DNA from: Phycisphaerales bacterium UBA7708
GTDB taxonomy: Bacteria; Planctomycetota; Phycisphaerae; Sedimentisphaerales; Anaerohalosphaeraceae
Reading direction: 5' to 3'
DNA length: 7,203 nt
Assembly (NCBI GenBank): GCA_002482415.1
Contig: DLFY01000279.1
Span: forward strand, 1-7,203
Notes under the pieces: model-generated
Told to the model about the DNA's origin: nothing
The model's database searches: none
Seen by the model: the letters and a program-made list of their open reading frames with translations, nothing else
Part shown: piece by piece, positions 1 through 6,416 of the stretch
Layout of the letters: each line of letters begins with the position of its first letter
Numbering within the stretch: position 1 is the stretch's first letter
Position numbers and translations under genes: made by a program

Positions 1-77
1 ATCCATTTGAAAAACAGTTCGATCTGCCAGCGATACTTGTACAATCGGGCAATGGTCAAGGGCGACAGGCTGACGTT
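1..77 (-). pseudogene. IS4-family DDE transposase fragment (runs off left edge)
   Basis: Minus-strand translation from base 77 downwards gives NVSLS then PLTIARLYKYRWQIELFFKW. This matches the C-terminal catalytic signature of IS4-family transposases, Y-(2)-R-(3)-E-(6)-K: Tyr at 41-39, Arg at 32-30 and the catalytic Glu at 20-18 are all present with the right spacing, and the final Lys would fall just outside the window. The preceding part of a normal IS4 transposase, with its two catalytic Asp residues, should lie at higher coordinates, but the sequence there switches to an IS66-like protein. The fragment is therefore 5'-truncated and cannot encode a working enzyme unless the join is misassembled. 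Family assignment rests on motif recognition and is fairly firm; whether the 3' part is intact beyond the window is unknown. Confidence 0.75.
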
Positions 78-179
78 GTACCGGATCAGGGCATCCCATT
101 GGTTTAAGACATAGTTAATGGCCTTGCTCATCGGGCTCTTCGCAAGCACCTGAGGTGGCCAACTTATGAGTTGCCCTTA
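78..179 (-). pseudogene. IS66-family transposase (TnpC) C-terminal fragment
   Basis: In the same minus-strand frame as the IS4-like piece, bases 149-78 read VLAKSPM then SKAINYVLNQWDALIRY. This resembles the block in the DDE domain of IS66 transposases (consensus roughly PKSPLGKAIxYxLNQWxALxRF) that comes just before their DGRIEIDNN motif. Here the DGRIEIDNN part is missing and the reading frame passes directly into IS4-like sequence. An in-frame TAA lies at 179-177 and nothing IS66-like is visible above about base 155, so both ends of the IS66 segment are broken. This is a remnant of about 25 codons. Possible explanations are nested insertion followed by deletion, illegitimate recombination between two elements, or assembly error. 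Confidence 0.65.
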
Positions 180-186
180 AAAAGGG
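160..186. repeat. Two adjacent short inverted repeats
   Basis: CAACT-TATG-AGTTG (160-173) is directly followed by CCCTT-AAA-AAGGG (174-186). Both have perfect five-base stems, and they sit at the boundary where transposase similarity ends. A smaller palindrome, ACCT-G-AGGT, lies at 148-156. They may be relics of an insertion-sequence end. No T-run follows on either strand, so a terminator is not supported. Confidence 0.35.
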
Positions 187-258
187 TATCAAAACAGTAA
201 AAAACCGTGTTGGGATAGTAAAGAATAGAGATTGTCTAAGTTTCTGTCTTCGCTATAG

Positions 259-295
259 TTAAACGTTAAATACCGGTTTTTTAAATACGTTTACA
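259..295. promoter_or_regulatory. Possible paired CG-centred operators (LacI-family-like)
   Basis: TTAAACGTTAAA at 259-270 is a palindrome around a central CG with four of five pairs matching. A second CG-centred site, TAAATACGTTTACA at 282-295, reads TGTAAACGTATTTA on the other strand and resembles the LacI/GalR-type operator TGTAAACGTTTACA in its left half. The two centres are 24 bases apart, just over two helical turns. LacI-family repressors commonly control sugar-use operons, so the position is suggestive. The second site is a poor palindrome, the region is AT-rich so chance matches are easy, and no regulator gene is visible. Confidence 0.22.
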
Positions 296-617
296 AAAAG
301 AGGGCAAATTGAATCCCACCCTCTACGTTTTTTCTTTATTCGCCACAATCACGTCTATAAGTTCTTGTAATTCAATGGGTTGCAGATTCTTGTTTATTTT
401 ATATTCATCCACTGTCCTCAAAATCATCACCGGCAAGTTCAGATGTTTCCGATTTGGCAAGTTCCATCCTGGTCTTCTGGCTGTCGTCACCGTGGAGGTG
501 ATAAGGTTGACCCAGCGGGGCAGGTTTGTTATTGGCGATATCCGGTGTTGGCCTGAAAAAGAGAATGGCGGGACAGGGCTGTTCAAAAAGAGTTACTGGT
601 GAAAAACGAACTTGTTC

Positions 618-646
618 TTACTCCGTTTCCGGTTACCTTATTATAG
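618..646 (+). promoter_or_regulatory. Weak candidate sigma70-type promoter for the operon
   Basis: TTACTC at 618-623 and TTATAG at 641-646 are separated by 17 bases, the usual spacing, and lie shortly before the GH115 ribosome binding site. Both hexamers match the consensus poorly, and the leader would be very short. This is offered only as the best local candidate; the real promoter may lie farther upstream in the AT-rich stretch. Confidence 0.15.
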
Positions 647-658
647 GGATTCTATTTT

Positions 659-663
659 AAGGA
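659..663 (+). promoter_or_regulatory. Ribosome binding site for GH115 gene
   Basis: AAGGA lies seven bases before the ATG at 671. It supports that start over the ATG at 737, which would place the signal peptide at the very N-terminus but has no purine-rich site in front of it. Confidence 0.6.
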
Positions 664-670
664 TTTAATT

Positions 671-3600
671 ATGCGACAGGGACCGATGCTGAAAAACGGA
701 AAGAATACGGCGCACAGCTTGCATGGTATTGCTTTGATGAAGAAATTTCCGTTGTTCTTAAGGCTTTCTGTCCTTCTTATTCTGGCCGCTCCTGTTCAGG
801 CGGGATTGGGCCTTGCACAACAGTTTGTCAGCGAGAATTCGGCGTCGGGCAGCTTTCCTGTTGTCGCTGCCGGTCAGGCATCACCGCTTTGTTGCGACCC
901 CGACGATTATAAGGGCGTGATTCGTGCAATCGGCGACCTTCAGGCCGACATTGAACGCGTGACCGGCCGGAAACCGGAGATTAAGACGGCTCGTTCCATC
1001 TCCGGGCGTTCCATTGTCATCGGTACCCTGGGCAAGAGCAAGCTGATTGATGGACTTGCCGCTTCCGGCAAACTGGGGACGGCGGATCTCAAGGGCAAGC
1101 GGGAGTCTTTCGTGATAGCCACGGTTGAGCAGCCCGCATCCGACGTCGGCCAGGCCCTGGTGATTGCCGGCAGTGATAAACGCGGCACGATTTACGGGGT
1201 CTATGAGCTTTGTGAACAGCTTGGTGTTTCACCGTGGTACTGGTGGGCCGATGTCCCGCCGACACAACGCAGCGAGGCCTATATTCTTTCAGGCCGGTAC
1301 GCTTCAGGCGAACCGGCTGTGAAGTATCGCGGGATATTCATCAATGATGAGGAACCGTGTTTTGGGCCGTGGGCCCGGGAAAAATTCGGCGGCATCAACT
1401 CCAGGATGTATGCCCGCCTGTTCGAGCTGATTTTGCGTTTGCGCGGCAATTACCTCTGGCCGGCCATGTGGGGAAAGGCGTTTAACGAAGACGACCCTGA
1501 AAATCCGCGTCTGGCGGATGAATATGGCATTGTGATGGGGACGTCTCACCACGAACCCATGATACGTGCCCAGGCGGAATGGACCAGGCACAGATCCCGT
1601 TTTGGTAATGGTTCATGGAATTATGCGACCAATGAGGAGGGTCTCAGGGCGTTCTGGGAAGAGGGGATCCGACGCAATAAAGACTACGAGAGTCTTGTTA
1701 CGATTGGAATGCGGGGGGACGGCGACGAGCCCATGATCAAGGGCGGCGACATGGAATCCAATGTCGCGCTGCTGGAACGTATTGTCGCCGACCAGCGGAA
1801 GCTGCTTGCGGACATCATCAACCCGGACGTTGCCCGGGTGCCTCAGCTCTGGGCGCTTTATAAGGAGGTTGCGGATTACTATGCCCATGGGATGAAAGTG
1901 CCGGACGATGTGACGCTGCTGTGGTGTGATGACAACTGGGGCAACATTCGCCGCCTGCCCACGCCGCAGGAGCGAGGCCGTTCCGGCCGGGCCGGCATCT
2001 ATTACCACTTTGACTATGTGGGTTCTCCGCGTTCTTATAAATGGATCAATACCAATCCGCTACCCAAGATTTGGGAGCAGATGAACATGGCCTATGACTA
2101 TGGTGCCGACAGGGTTTGGGTTGTTAATGTCGGCGACCTTAAGCCCATGGAGATTCCCATCGAGTTCTTTTTGCGTATGGCGTGGGATCCCAAAGCCATG
2201 CCAAAGGAGAAGATTGCCGAGTTTACCCGGACATGGGCCAAACGCGAATTCGGGTCCAGGTATGCTGATTCGATTGCAAATATCGTTTCGAAATATGCCA
2301 AATACAATGGCTGGCGGAAACCCGAGCTGCTGGAGCCGACCACATTCAGTCTTGTAAACTTTCAGGAGGCCGAGCGTGTCCTGGCGGGCTGGCAGACCAT
2401 TACTGCGGAAGCGGAAAAGATTCATACCCAGTTGTCGCCGGAATTCCGCGATGCGTTTTATCAATTGGTGCTCTATCCGACCCAAGCATCGGCCACGGTT
2501 ACTGAAATGTATATCGCGGCCGGACGTAACCGGCTTTACGCCGCCCAGGGTCGTGTCAGCGCCAATGCACAAGCCGAACGTGTTCGGGAGCTGTTCCAGC
2601 GCGACAAGGAACTCACCGAGGCCTACCATCGACTTGGCGGCGGCAGGTGGAACCACATGATGTCGCAGACCCGCATCGGCTACACAAGCTGGAATGAACC
2701 AAGAAACAACATCATGCCCAAGATAACCGAAGTGACACCGGCTGAGTCTGCATCCATGGGGATTGCGGTCGAAGGGTCCCAGAGTGCCTGGCCCGGTGAA
2801 TCGAACACTGCGGTACTGCCCGCATTTGATTCGCTCAATCGACAGAGCCGCTGGTTTGAGGTGTTCAAACGCGGCAGTGAGAACTTTGCGTTCTCGGTGT
2901 CGGCGGATCAGCCGTGGATTCGGTTCAGCGCCGCCTCCGGCACCGTGGATCAGGATCAGCGTATCTGGGTGAGTGTCGATTGGGATAAGATGCCTGTGGG
3001 TGAATACCCTGCGGTGATTACGGTATCCCGAACGGATGGGGAACGTGTGCAAATTCATCTCAATGCAGTTCGTTCAGACAAATATACACGTCAGACTGTT
3101 GCTGCCTTTGGCGGATTGACCGGGCCGATTACCATGGCGGCCGAAAGGGCGACGAAAATTGTTGATGCAGGCGACGTAAGATGGGAAAAAATCCCCGACT
3201 ACGGCCGCGGCTTGTCAGGGATGGCCATTTTTCCGGTTACTGCCAAAAGCGTAACGCCGCCGGAGAATGCCCCGCGAATGGAATATCCTGTCTTGATTGC
3301 CAGGGCGGGAGAAATCCATGTTGACCTGGTAACGGGGCCGACTCTGAATGTTCAGCCGGACAGGGGTGTACGAATAGCCGTTTCGTTTGACGAGCAGCCG
3401 CCGCAGATTATCGACGCATTCCAGGAGCAATCTTATGCTGATCCTTCCAGGCGCGGTGATCTCTCGGCACCTGCGATTCGAGACTGGTATGCCTGGGTTA
3501 AGGACAATGCCAGAACGTTGAAGTCAACGCATCAGATTTCGGAGCCGGGTGTGCATACGCTCAAGGTGTGGATGGTGGACCCGGGTGTGGTACTGGAAAC

Positions 3601-3673
3601 ATTGATTGTGACCAGCGAAACTCCGCCTAAATCTTACCTGGGGCCGATTGAAAGCCCGTCATATTTAAAATGA
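671..3673 (+). CDS. GH115 xylan alpha-1,2-glucuronidase, secreted
   Basis: Family GH115 enzymes remove glucuronic acid or 4-O-methylglucuronic acid from terminal and internal xylose units of glucuronoxylan. The 1000-residue length is at the upper end of the family range. Seen in order: a 22-residue N-terminal extension, then a signal peptide (about 23-44, MKKFPLFLRL followed by a hydrophobic core and VQA before Gly45); an alpha/beta N-terminal domain with VIAGSDKRGTIYGVYELCEQ and SPWYWWADVPP; the catalytic barrel from about 215, with NDEEP (225-229), EKFGGIN, GNYLWPAMWG, TSHHEPM (291-297), GMRGDGDEPM (346-355), LLWCDDNWG (417-424) and YYHFDYVGSPRSYKWINTN; a helical segment to about 700; a BACON-like beta domain (about 728-800); and a GH115 C-terminal beta-sandwich from about 840 with HTLKVWMVDPGVVLE near 970 and SYLGPIESP at the end. 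I do not assign catalytic residues. The ATG at 671 is chosen for its ribosome binding site; M23 (base 737) is the alternative. It is first of four genes, 40 bases before the next. Confidence 0.95.
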   Translation: MRQGPMLKNGKNTAHSLHGIALMKKFPLFLRLSVLLILAAPVQAGLGLAQQFVSENSASGSFPVVAAGQASPLCCDPDDYKGVIRAIGDLQADIERVTGRKPEIKTARSISGRSIVIGTLGKSKLIDGLAASGKLGTADLKGKRESFVIATVEQPASDVGQALVIAGSDKRGTIYGVYELCEQLGVSPWYWWADVPPTQRSEAYILSGRYASGEPAVKYRGIFINDEEPCFGPWAREKFGGINSRMYARLFELILRLRGNYLWPAMWGKAFNEDDPENPRLADEYGIVMGTSHHEPMIRAQAEWTRHRSRFGNGSWNYATNEEGLRAFWEEGIRRNKDYESLVTIGMRGDGDEPMIKGGDMESNVALLERIVADQRKLLADIINPDVARVPQLWALYKEVADYYAHGMKVPDDVTLLWCDDNWGNIRRLPTPQERGRSGRAGIYYHFDYVGSPRSYKWINTNPLPKIWEQMNMAYDYGADRVWVVNVGDLKPMEIPIEFFLRMAWDPKAMPKEKIAEFTRTWAKREFGSRYADSIANIVSKYAKYNGWRKPELLEPTTFSLVNFQEAERVLAGWQTITAEAEKIHTQLSPEFRDAFYQLVLYPTQASATVTEMYIAAGRNRLYAAQGRVSANAQAERVRELFQRDKELTEAYHRLGGGRWNHMMSQTRIGYTSWNEPRNNIMPKITEVTPAESASMGIAVEGSQSAWPGESNTAVLPAFDSLNRQSRWFEVFKRGSENFAFSVSADQPWIRFSAASGTVDQDQRIWVSVDWDKMPVGEYPAVITVSRTDGERVQIHLNAVRSDKYTRQTVAAFGGLTGPITMAAERATKIVDAGDVRWEKIPDYGRGLSGMAIFPVTAKSVTPPENAPRMEYPVLIARAGEIHVDLVTGPTLNVQPDRGVRIAVSFDEQPPQIIDAFQEQSYADPSRRGDLSAPAIRDWYAWVKDNARTLKSTHQISEPGVHTLKVWMVDPGVVLETLIVTSETPPKSYLGPIESPSYLK

Positions 3674-3702
3674 GTGATGGATAAAAAAGCGTATGATTGA
3701 CG

Positions 3703-3707
3703 AAAGG
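3703..3707 (+). promoter_or_regulatory. Ribosome binding site that favours the 3714 start
   Basis: AAAGG lies six bases before the ATG at 3714. The upstream in-frame ATG at 3693 is preceded only by an A-rich run with no good Shine-Dalgarno match, so the shorter protein, which starts directly with a typical lipoprotein signal, is preferred. Confidence 0.55.
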
Positions 3708-3713
3708 CAGCTT

Positions 3714-4943
3714 ATGAAATCGACCGGAATAGTGCGACAAGTCGTCTTGTTTTCCGTCATCGTGCTGGCTGTTGCGGGATGTACTCGCACGACGGGTCAT
3801 GCATCAAGTTCGGGTTATCACTGGGTGGGGACCTGGGCATCATCGGCTCAGGAGGTGGAGACAAAATTGATGCCGTCCGCGTTTCAGAAACTGGACGACA
3901 CGACTCTGCGGCAGGTGGTGCGTGTATCCATCGGCGGCGGGAAATTGCGTGTCCGCTTTTCCAATGCCTTTGCGGACTGGCAGGACAGCCTGAACATCAG
4001 CGAGGCCTGTATTGCGGTGTCCGCCGGCGGAAATGCCGTCAAGCCGGAGACGGTCAAACCGCTGACTTTTGGCGGGAATGCCTCGGTTGTGATTCCTTAT
4101 GGTACGCTGTTTGTTTCGGATCCGGTTGATTTCGACCTGAAGCCGGGTTCAGATCTTGCGGTCACGATGCATATTGCAAAGGCTCCAAAAAAAACCACCG
4201 GGCATCGCAGCGCCAGAGGCGAAGCGGTCTTTATCCAATCAGGAAATGCCGTAAGCGAGAAATCCCTTCCGACCTCCGTTGCAAACACGTGCTGGTATTA
4301 TCTTTGCGGCGTGGAGGTACTGGCTAACCACTCCGCTGCCGCCGTGGTTTGCCTGGGAGATTCGATTACGGATGGGAAAGGCTCCACTGAGGGGCAAAAC
4401 CGGCGATGGCCTGATTATCTGGCACGCCGGCTGCGAGCGAACACCGAAACGGCTGCTATCGGTGTACTCAATCAGGGAATCGGGGGCAATTGCCTGTGGT
4501 CCGGCGGCATCGGCCAGCCCGTTATGCAGCGGCTGGATCGGGATGTGCTTGCCCAGCCGGGGGCTCGCTGGGTTATATTGCTTGCGGGAATCAACGACCT
4601 TGGCGGGGGGCGGACTGCCCCGGAGGAGATCATAATCTCGATGGAGCAAATCGCAGTCCGATTACAGGCCTGCGGTCTGCGTGTTTATGGTTCGACGATT
4701 CTTCCGTGCGGCGGCTCCTTTTACTATAACAATGAATTGGAGGCCAAACGCCTGAAAATCAACGATTGGATCCGAACCAGCGGTATCTTTGATGCGGTGA
4801 TTGACTGGGATGCGGTTGTCTGCGACCCGACCGATCCCTCTCGGCTGCGTCCGGAGGCAGACTCGGGCGACCACCTCCATCTAAGCGATGAAGGATACCG
4901 GATGATGGCTGAGGCGGTGGATATAAAACTGTTGTTGAATTAA
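3714..4943 (+). CDS. SGNH/GDSL hydrolase lipoprotein, candidate acetyl-xylan esterase
   Basis: The protein (409 residues from this start; 416 from 3693) begins with a lipoprotein signal, MKSTGIVRQVV, a hydrophobic core and the lipobox LAVAGC with Cys23. The +2 residue is Thr rather than Asp, compatible with outer-membrane sorting in Gram-negative bacteria. An N-terminal beta-rich domain (about 35-205) starts YHWVGTWASS and contains LRQVVRVSIGGGKLRVRFSNAF, typical of a subgroup of SGNH hydrolases. The catalytic domain follows with block I GDSITDG (nucleophile Ser217), block II GIGGN (255-259), block III GIND (Asn294) and block V DHLH (Asp386, His389), so all four SGNH blocks are intact. Such enzymes cleave acyl esters. 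Acetyl removal from xylan is inferred from the neighbours, not from the sequence; a general carbohydrate esterase is the alternative. It lies 40 bases after GH115 and 36 before the DUF1593 gene. Confidence 0.9.
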   Translation: MKSTGIVRQVVLFSVIVLAVAGCTRTTGHASSSGYHWVGTWASSAQEVETKLMPSAFQKLDDTTLRQVVRVSIGGGKLRVRFSNAFADWQDSLNISEACIAVSAGGNAVKPETVKPLTFGGNASVVIPYGTLFVSDPVDFDLKPGSDLAVTMHIAKAPKKTTGHRSARGEAVFIQSGNAVSEKSLPTSVANTCWYYLCGVEVLANHSAAAVVCLGDSITDGKGSTEGQNRRWPDYLARRLRANTETAAIGVLNQGIGGNCLWSGGIGQPVMQRLDRDVLAQPGARWVILLAGINDLGGGRTAPEEIIISMEQIAVRLQACGLRVYGSTILPCGGSFYYNNELEAKRLKINDWIRTSGIFDAVIDWDAVVCDPTDPSRLRPEADSGDHLHLSDEGYRMMAEAVDIKLLLN

Positions 4944-4969
4944 TACCTGATTTTGAAATAAAGGTAACC

Positions 4970-4973
4970 GGAG
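4970..4973 (+). promoter_or_regulatory. Ribosome binding site for the DUF1593 gene, with a decoy start
   Basis: GGAG lies six bases before the ATG at 4980. Another ATG at 4976 lies only two bases after the motif and opens a three-codon frame, ATG-AAT-GAA-TAA, that overlaps the true start and ends at 4987. The spacing favours 4980, and only that frame is long. Confidence 0.55.
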
Positions 4974-4979
4974 AAATGA

Positions 4980-6389
4980 ATGAATAATCCAATAAAAACA
5001 ACAGCCATGTTTTTTTTGATGATCACGGTTTTGTCCATTGCGGCTCCTTTAAAACCGCGTCTGGTTGTATTGACCGACATCGCACCGGACAACGTGGAGC
5101 CCGATGACATGCAATCCATCATTCGGCTCCTTGTCCATGCCGACCTGTTTGAAATCGAAGCCCTGATTCACTCAACCGGCTGGAATACGGACACCACCAA
5201 GGATAGTTATTATCAACTGATTCATGAAGCAATCAATCTGTATGAAAAGGATTTGCCCAATCTGATGAAGCGTTCCGGCCAGACCGGATATGTGCACGAT
5301 CATGAGCGTCAGGAGACAGGATACTGGCCCAGTGCGAACTATTTAAGAGACCGCACCGTTTATGGCAGCCCTGCCAGGGGCTTTGAGTCGATTGGAGCCG
5401 AGAATGTGTCTGATGGAAGCCGCAGGATCATTGCTTTGGCTGATGAAGAGGATGATCGTCCCGTTTGGGTCACCATCTGGGGCGGCGGCAGCACCCTGGC
5501 CCAGGCATGCCGGCAGGTGCAGCAGGAGCGGACACCGGAACAATTGCAGACATTTCTAAACAGAATTCGTGCCTACGCAATCACGGATCAGGATGGGGCC
5601 CAAAAACCGGGCAATATCATCCATTGGCCCGAAAGCTCGCATCAATGGATGCGCCGCGAGTTTGAAAAGGATCTTCTGTTTATCTGGGATGAAAGCGCCT
5701 GGCTTTACCAGGCTGGTACCGGCAGAAGCAAATGGAATGACTATCAAACTCATATCCTGGGCCATGGCCATCTGGGCGGCAGGTATCCTAAATATAAGTA
5801 TGGCGTGGAAGGTGATACGCCGGCATTTCTTCATCTGATACCTGTCGGACTCAATGATCCGGACGTTCCCAATCAAGTCGGCTGGGGCGGCTATTTCGAG
5901 TTTGGAAACTGCAAGGACAACGCGACCCGTGCGTATCAAAACCATGATGGTCATGCAAAGAGCATTTCCTCAAAATATCAACAGTATTTTTATCCGGCCA
6001 CGTTTAACAATTTTGCGGCCCGCATGGACTGGGCGAAGGATGGCAAGGGAAACCGAAATCCGGTTGTTGTCATCGATGGTGACAAAGGCATGGATATCCT
6101 GATCCGCACTCCCGCGCAAGGCACGAAGGTCACCCTTGACGCATCCCAATCGTATGATCCGGATGGTGATAAGCTGGTATTCAAGTGGTGGATATTACCT
6201 GAAGCGGGCACCTATTCCGGGAATGTCTTTATCTCAAACAGCAGCTCAAGCATTGCCTCAATCGACATCCCGTCAGACTCGGCTGGAAAGCGTTTTCATG
6301 TGATCTGTGAGGTTGTTGATGATGGCGTGCATAGTCTATCGGGTTACCGCAGAATTATCTTTGAACCCACGGGCAAGGATAATTTATAA
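4980..6389 (+). CDS. DUF1593 (Sde182-like) secreted protein with nucleoside-hydrolase-like fold
   Basis: The 469-residue protein has a signal peptide (about 1-22: Lys6, hydrophobic core, LSIAA). An N-terminal nucleoside-hydrolase-like domain spans about 27-320 and begins RLVVLTDIAPDNVEPDDMQS, with Asp33, Asp42 and Asp43 where true nucleoside hydrolases carry their calcium-binding Asp cluster, although here the spacing is wider. Other family blocks are VWVTIWGGGSTLAQA (Trp167), YAITDQDG, HGHLGG (262-267), EGDTPAF (277-283), and GWGGYFE (301-307). After FAARMDW comes a C-terminal immunoglobulin/PKD-like beta domain (about 355-465) with VTLDASQSYDPDGDKL, whose DPDGD (393-397) looks calcium-binding. 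This arrangement matches PF07632-type proteins; the name Sde182 comes from a protein described as cellulose-binding. No reaction is established to my knowledge. Export and position between an esterase-like gene and GH43 suggest action on a plant glycan rather than on nucleosides. It sits 27 bases before GH43. Confidence 0.88.
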   Translation: MNNPIKTTAMFFLMITVLSIAAPLKPRLVVLTDIAPDNVEPDDMQSIIRLLVHADLFEIEALIHSTGWNTDTTKDSYYQLIHEAINLYEKDLPNLMKRSGQTGYVHDHERQETGYWPSANYLRDRTVYGSPARGFESIGAENVSDGSRRIIALADEEDDRPVWVTIWGGGSTLAQACRQVQQERTPEQLQTFLNRIRAYAITDQDGAQKPGNIIHWPESSHQWMRREFEKDLLFIWDESAWLYQAGTGRSKWNDYQTHILGHGHLGGRYPKYKYGVEGDTPAFLHLIPVGLNDPDVPNQVGWGGYFEFGNCKDNATRAYQNHDGHAKSISSKYQQYFYPATFNNFAARMDWAKDGKGNRNPVVVIDGDKGMDILIRTPAQGTKVTLDASQSYDPDGDKLVFKWWILPEAGTYSGNVFISNSSSSIASIDIPSDSAGKRFHVICEVVDDGVHSLSGYRRIIFEPTGKDNL

Positions 6390-6402
6390 ATTCAGTATAA
6401 AA

Positions 6403-6408
6403 AAGGAG
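6403..6408 (+). promoter_or_regulatory. Strong ribosome binding site for the GH43 gene
   Basis: AAGGAG lies eight bases before the ATG at 6417, the best Shine-Dalgarno match in the window. It fixes the start of a gene that is cut off at the right edge. Confidence 0.7.
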
Positions 6409-6416
6409 TTGCAAAC

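Larger units (their letters stand above)
180..670. other. AT-rich intergenic region without a convincing gene
   Basis: Almost 500 bases separate the transposase debris from the first enzyme gene. Two overlapping open frames exist: plus strand 309-602 and minus strand 323-586. Both start with TTG, neither matches a family I know, and they overlap each other. The C-terminal part of the minus frame (ending LQPIELQELIDVIVANKEKT) has a helix-like, charged composition and could be a decayed gene end, but this is weak. The stretch 180-300 is especially AT-rich and holds the operator-like palindromes listed separately. The region probably carries the promoter and leader of the operon; I see no tRNA, riboswitch or CRISPR. 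Confidence 0.5.

Noticed and set aside
160..186. Paired hairpins as a transcription terminator
   Set aside because: Stems are only five base pairs and no U-tract follows on either strand.
309..602. 97-codon plus-strand open frame upstream of GH115
   Set aside because: TTG start, Phe/Ile/Ser-rich composition without a domain or a proper signal peptide, and overlap with an equally unsupported minus frame.
2060..3058. 332-codon minus-strand open frame inside the GH115 gene
   Set aside because: It is a shadow of the GH115 coding frame: the plus frame has continuous family motifs through this region, while the antisense product shows no recognisable domain.
4239..4649. 136-codon minus-strand and 118-codon plus-strand frames inside the SGNH gene
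   Set aside because: They lie over the conserved GDS, block II and GIND motifs of the real frame and have no family features.
4980..6389. Calling the DUF1593 protein a nucleoside hydrolase
   Set aside because: The Asp cluster spacing differs from the classical DxDxxxDD, it is exported, and the neighbours act on plant polysaccharide, so nucleoside cleavage is not supported.
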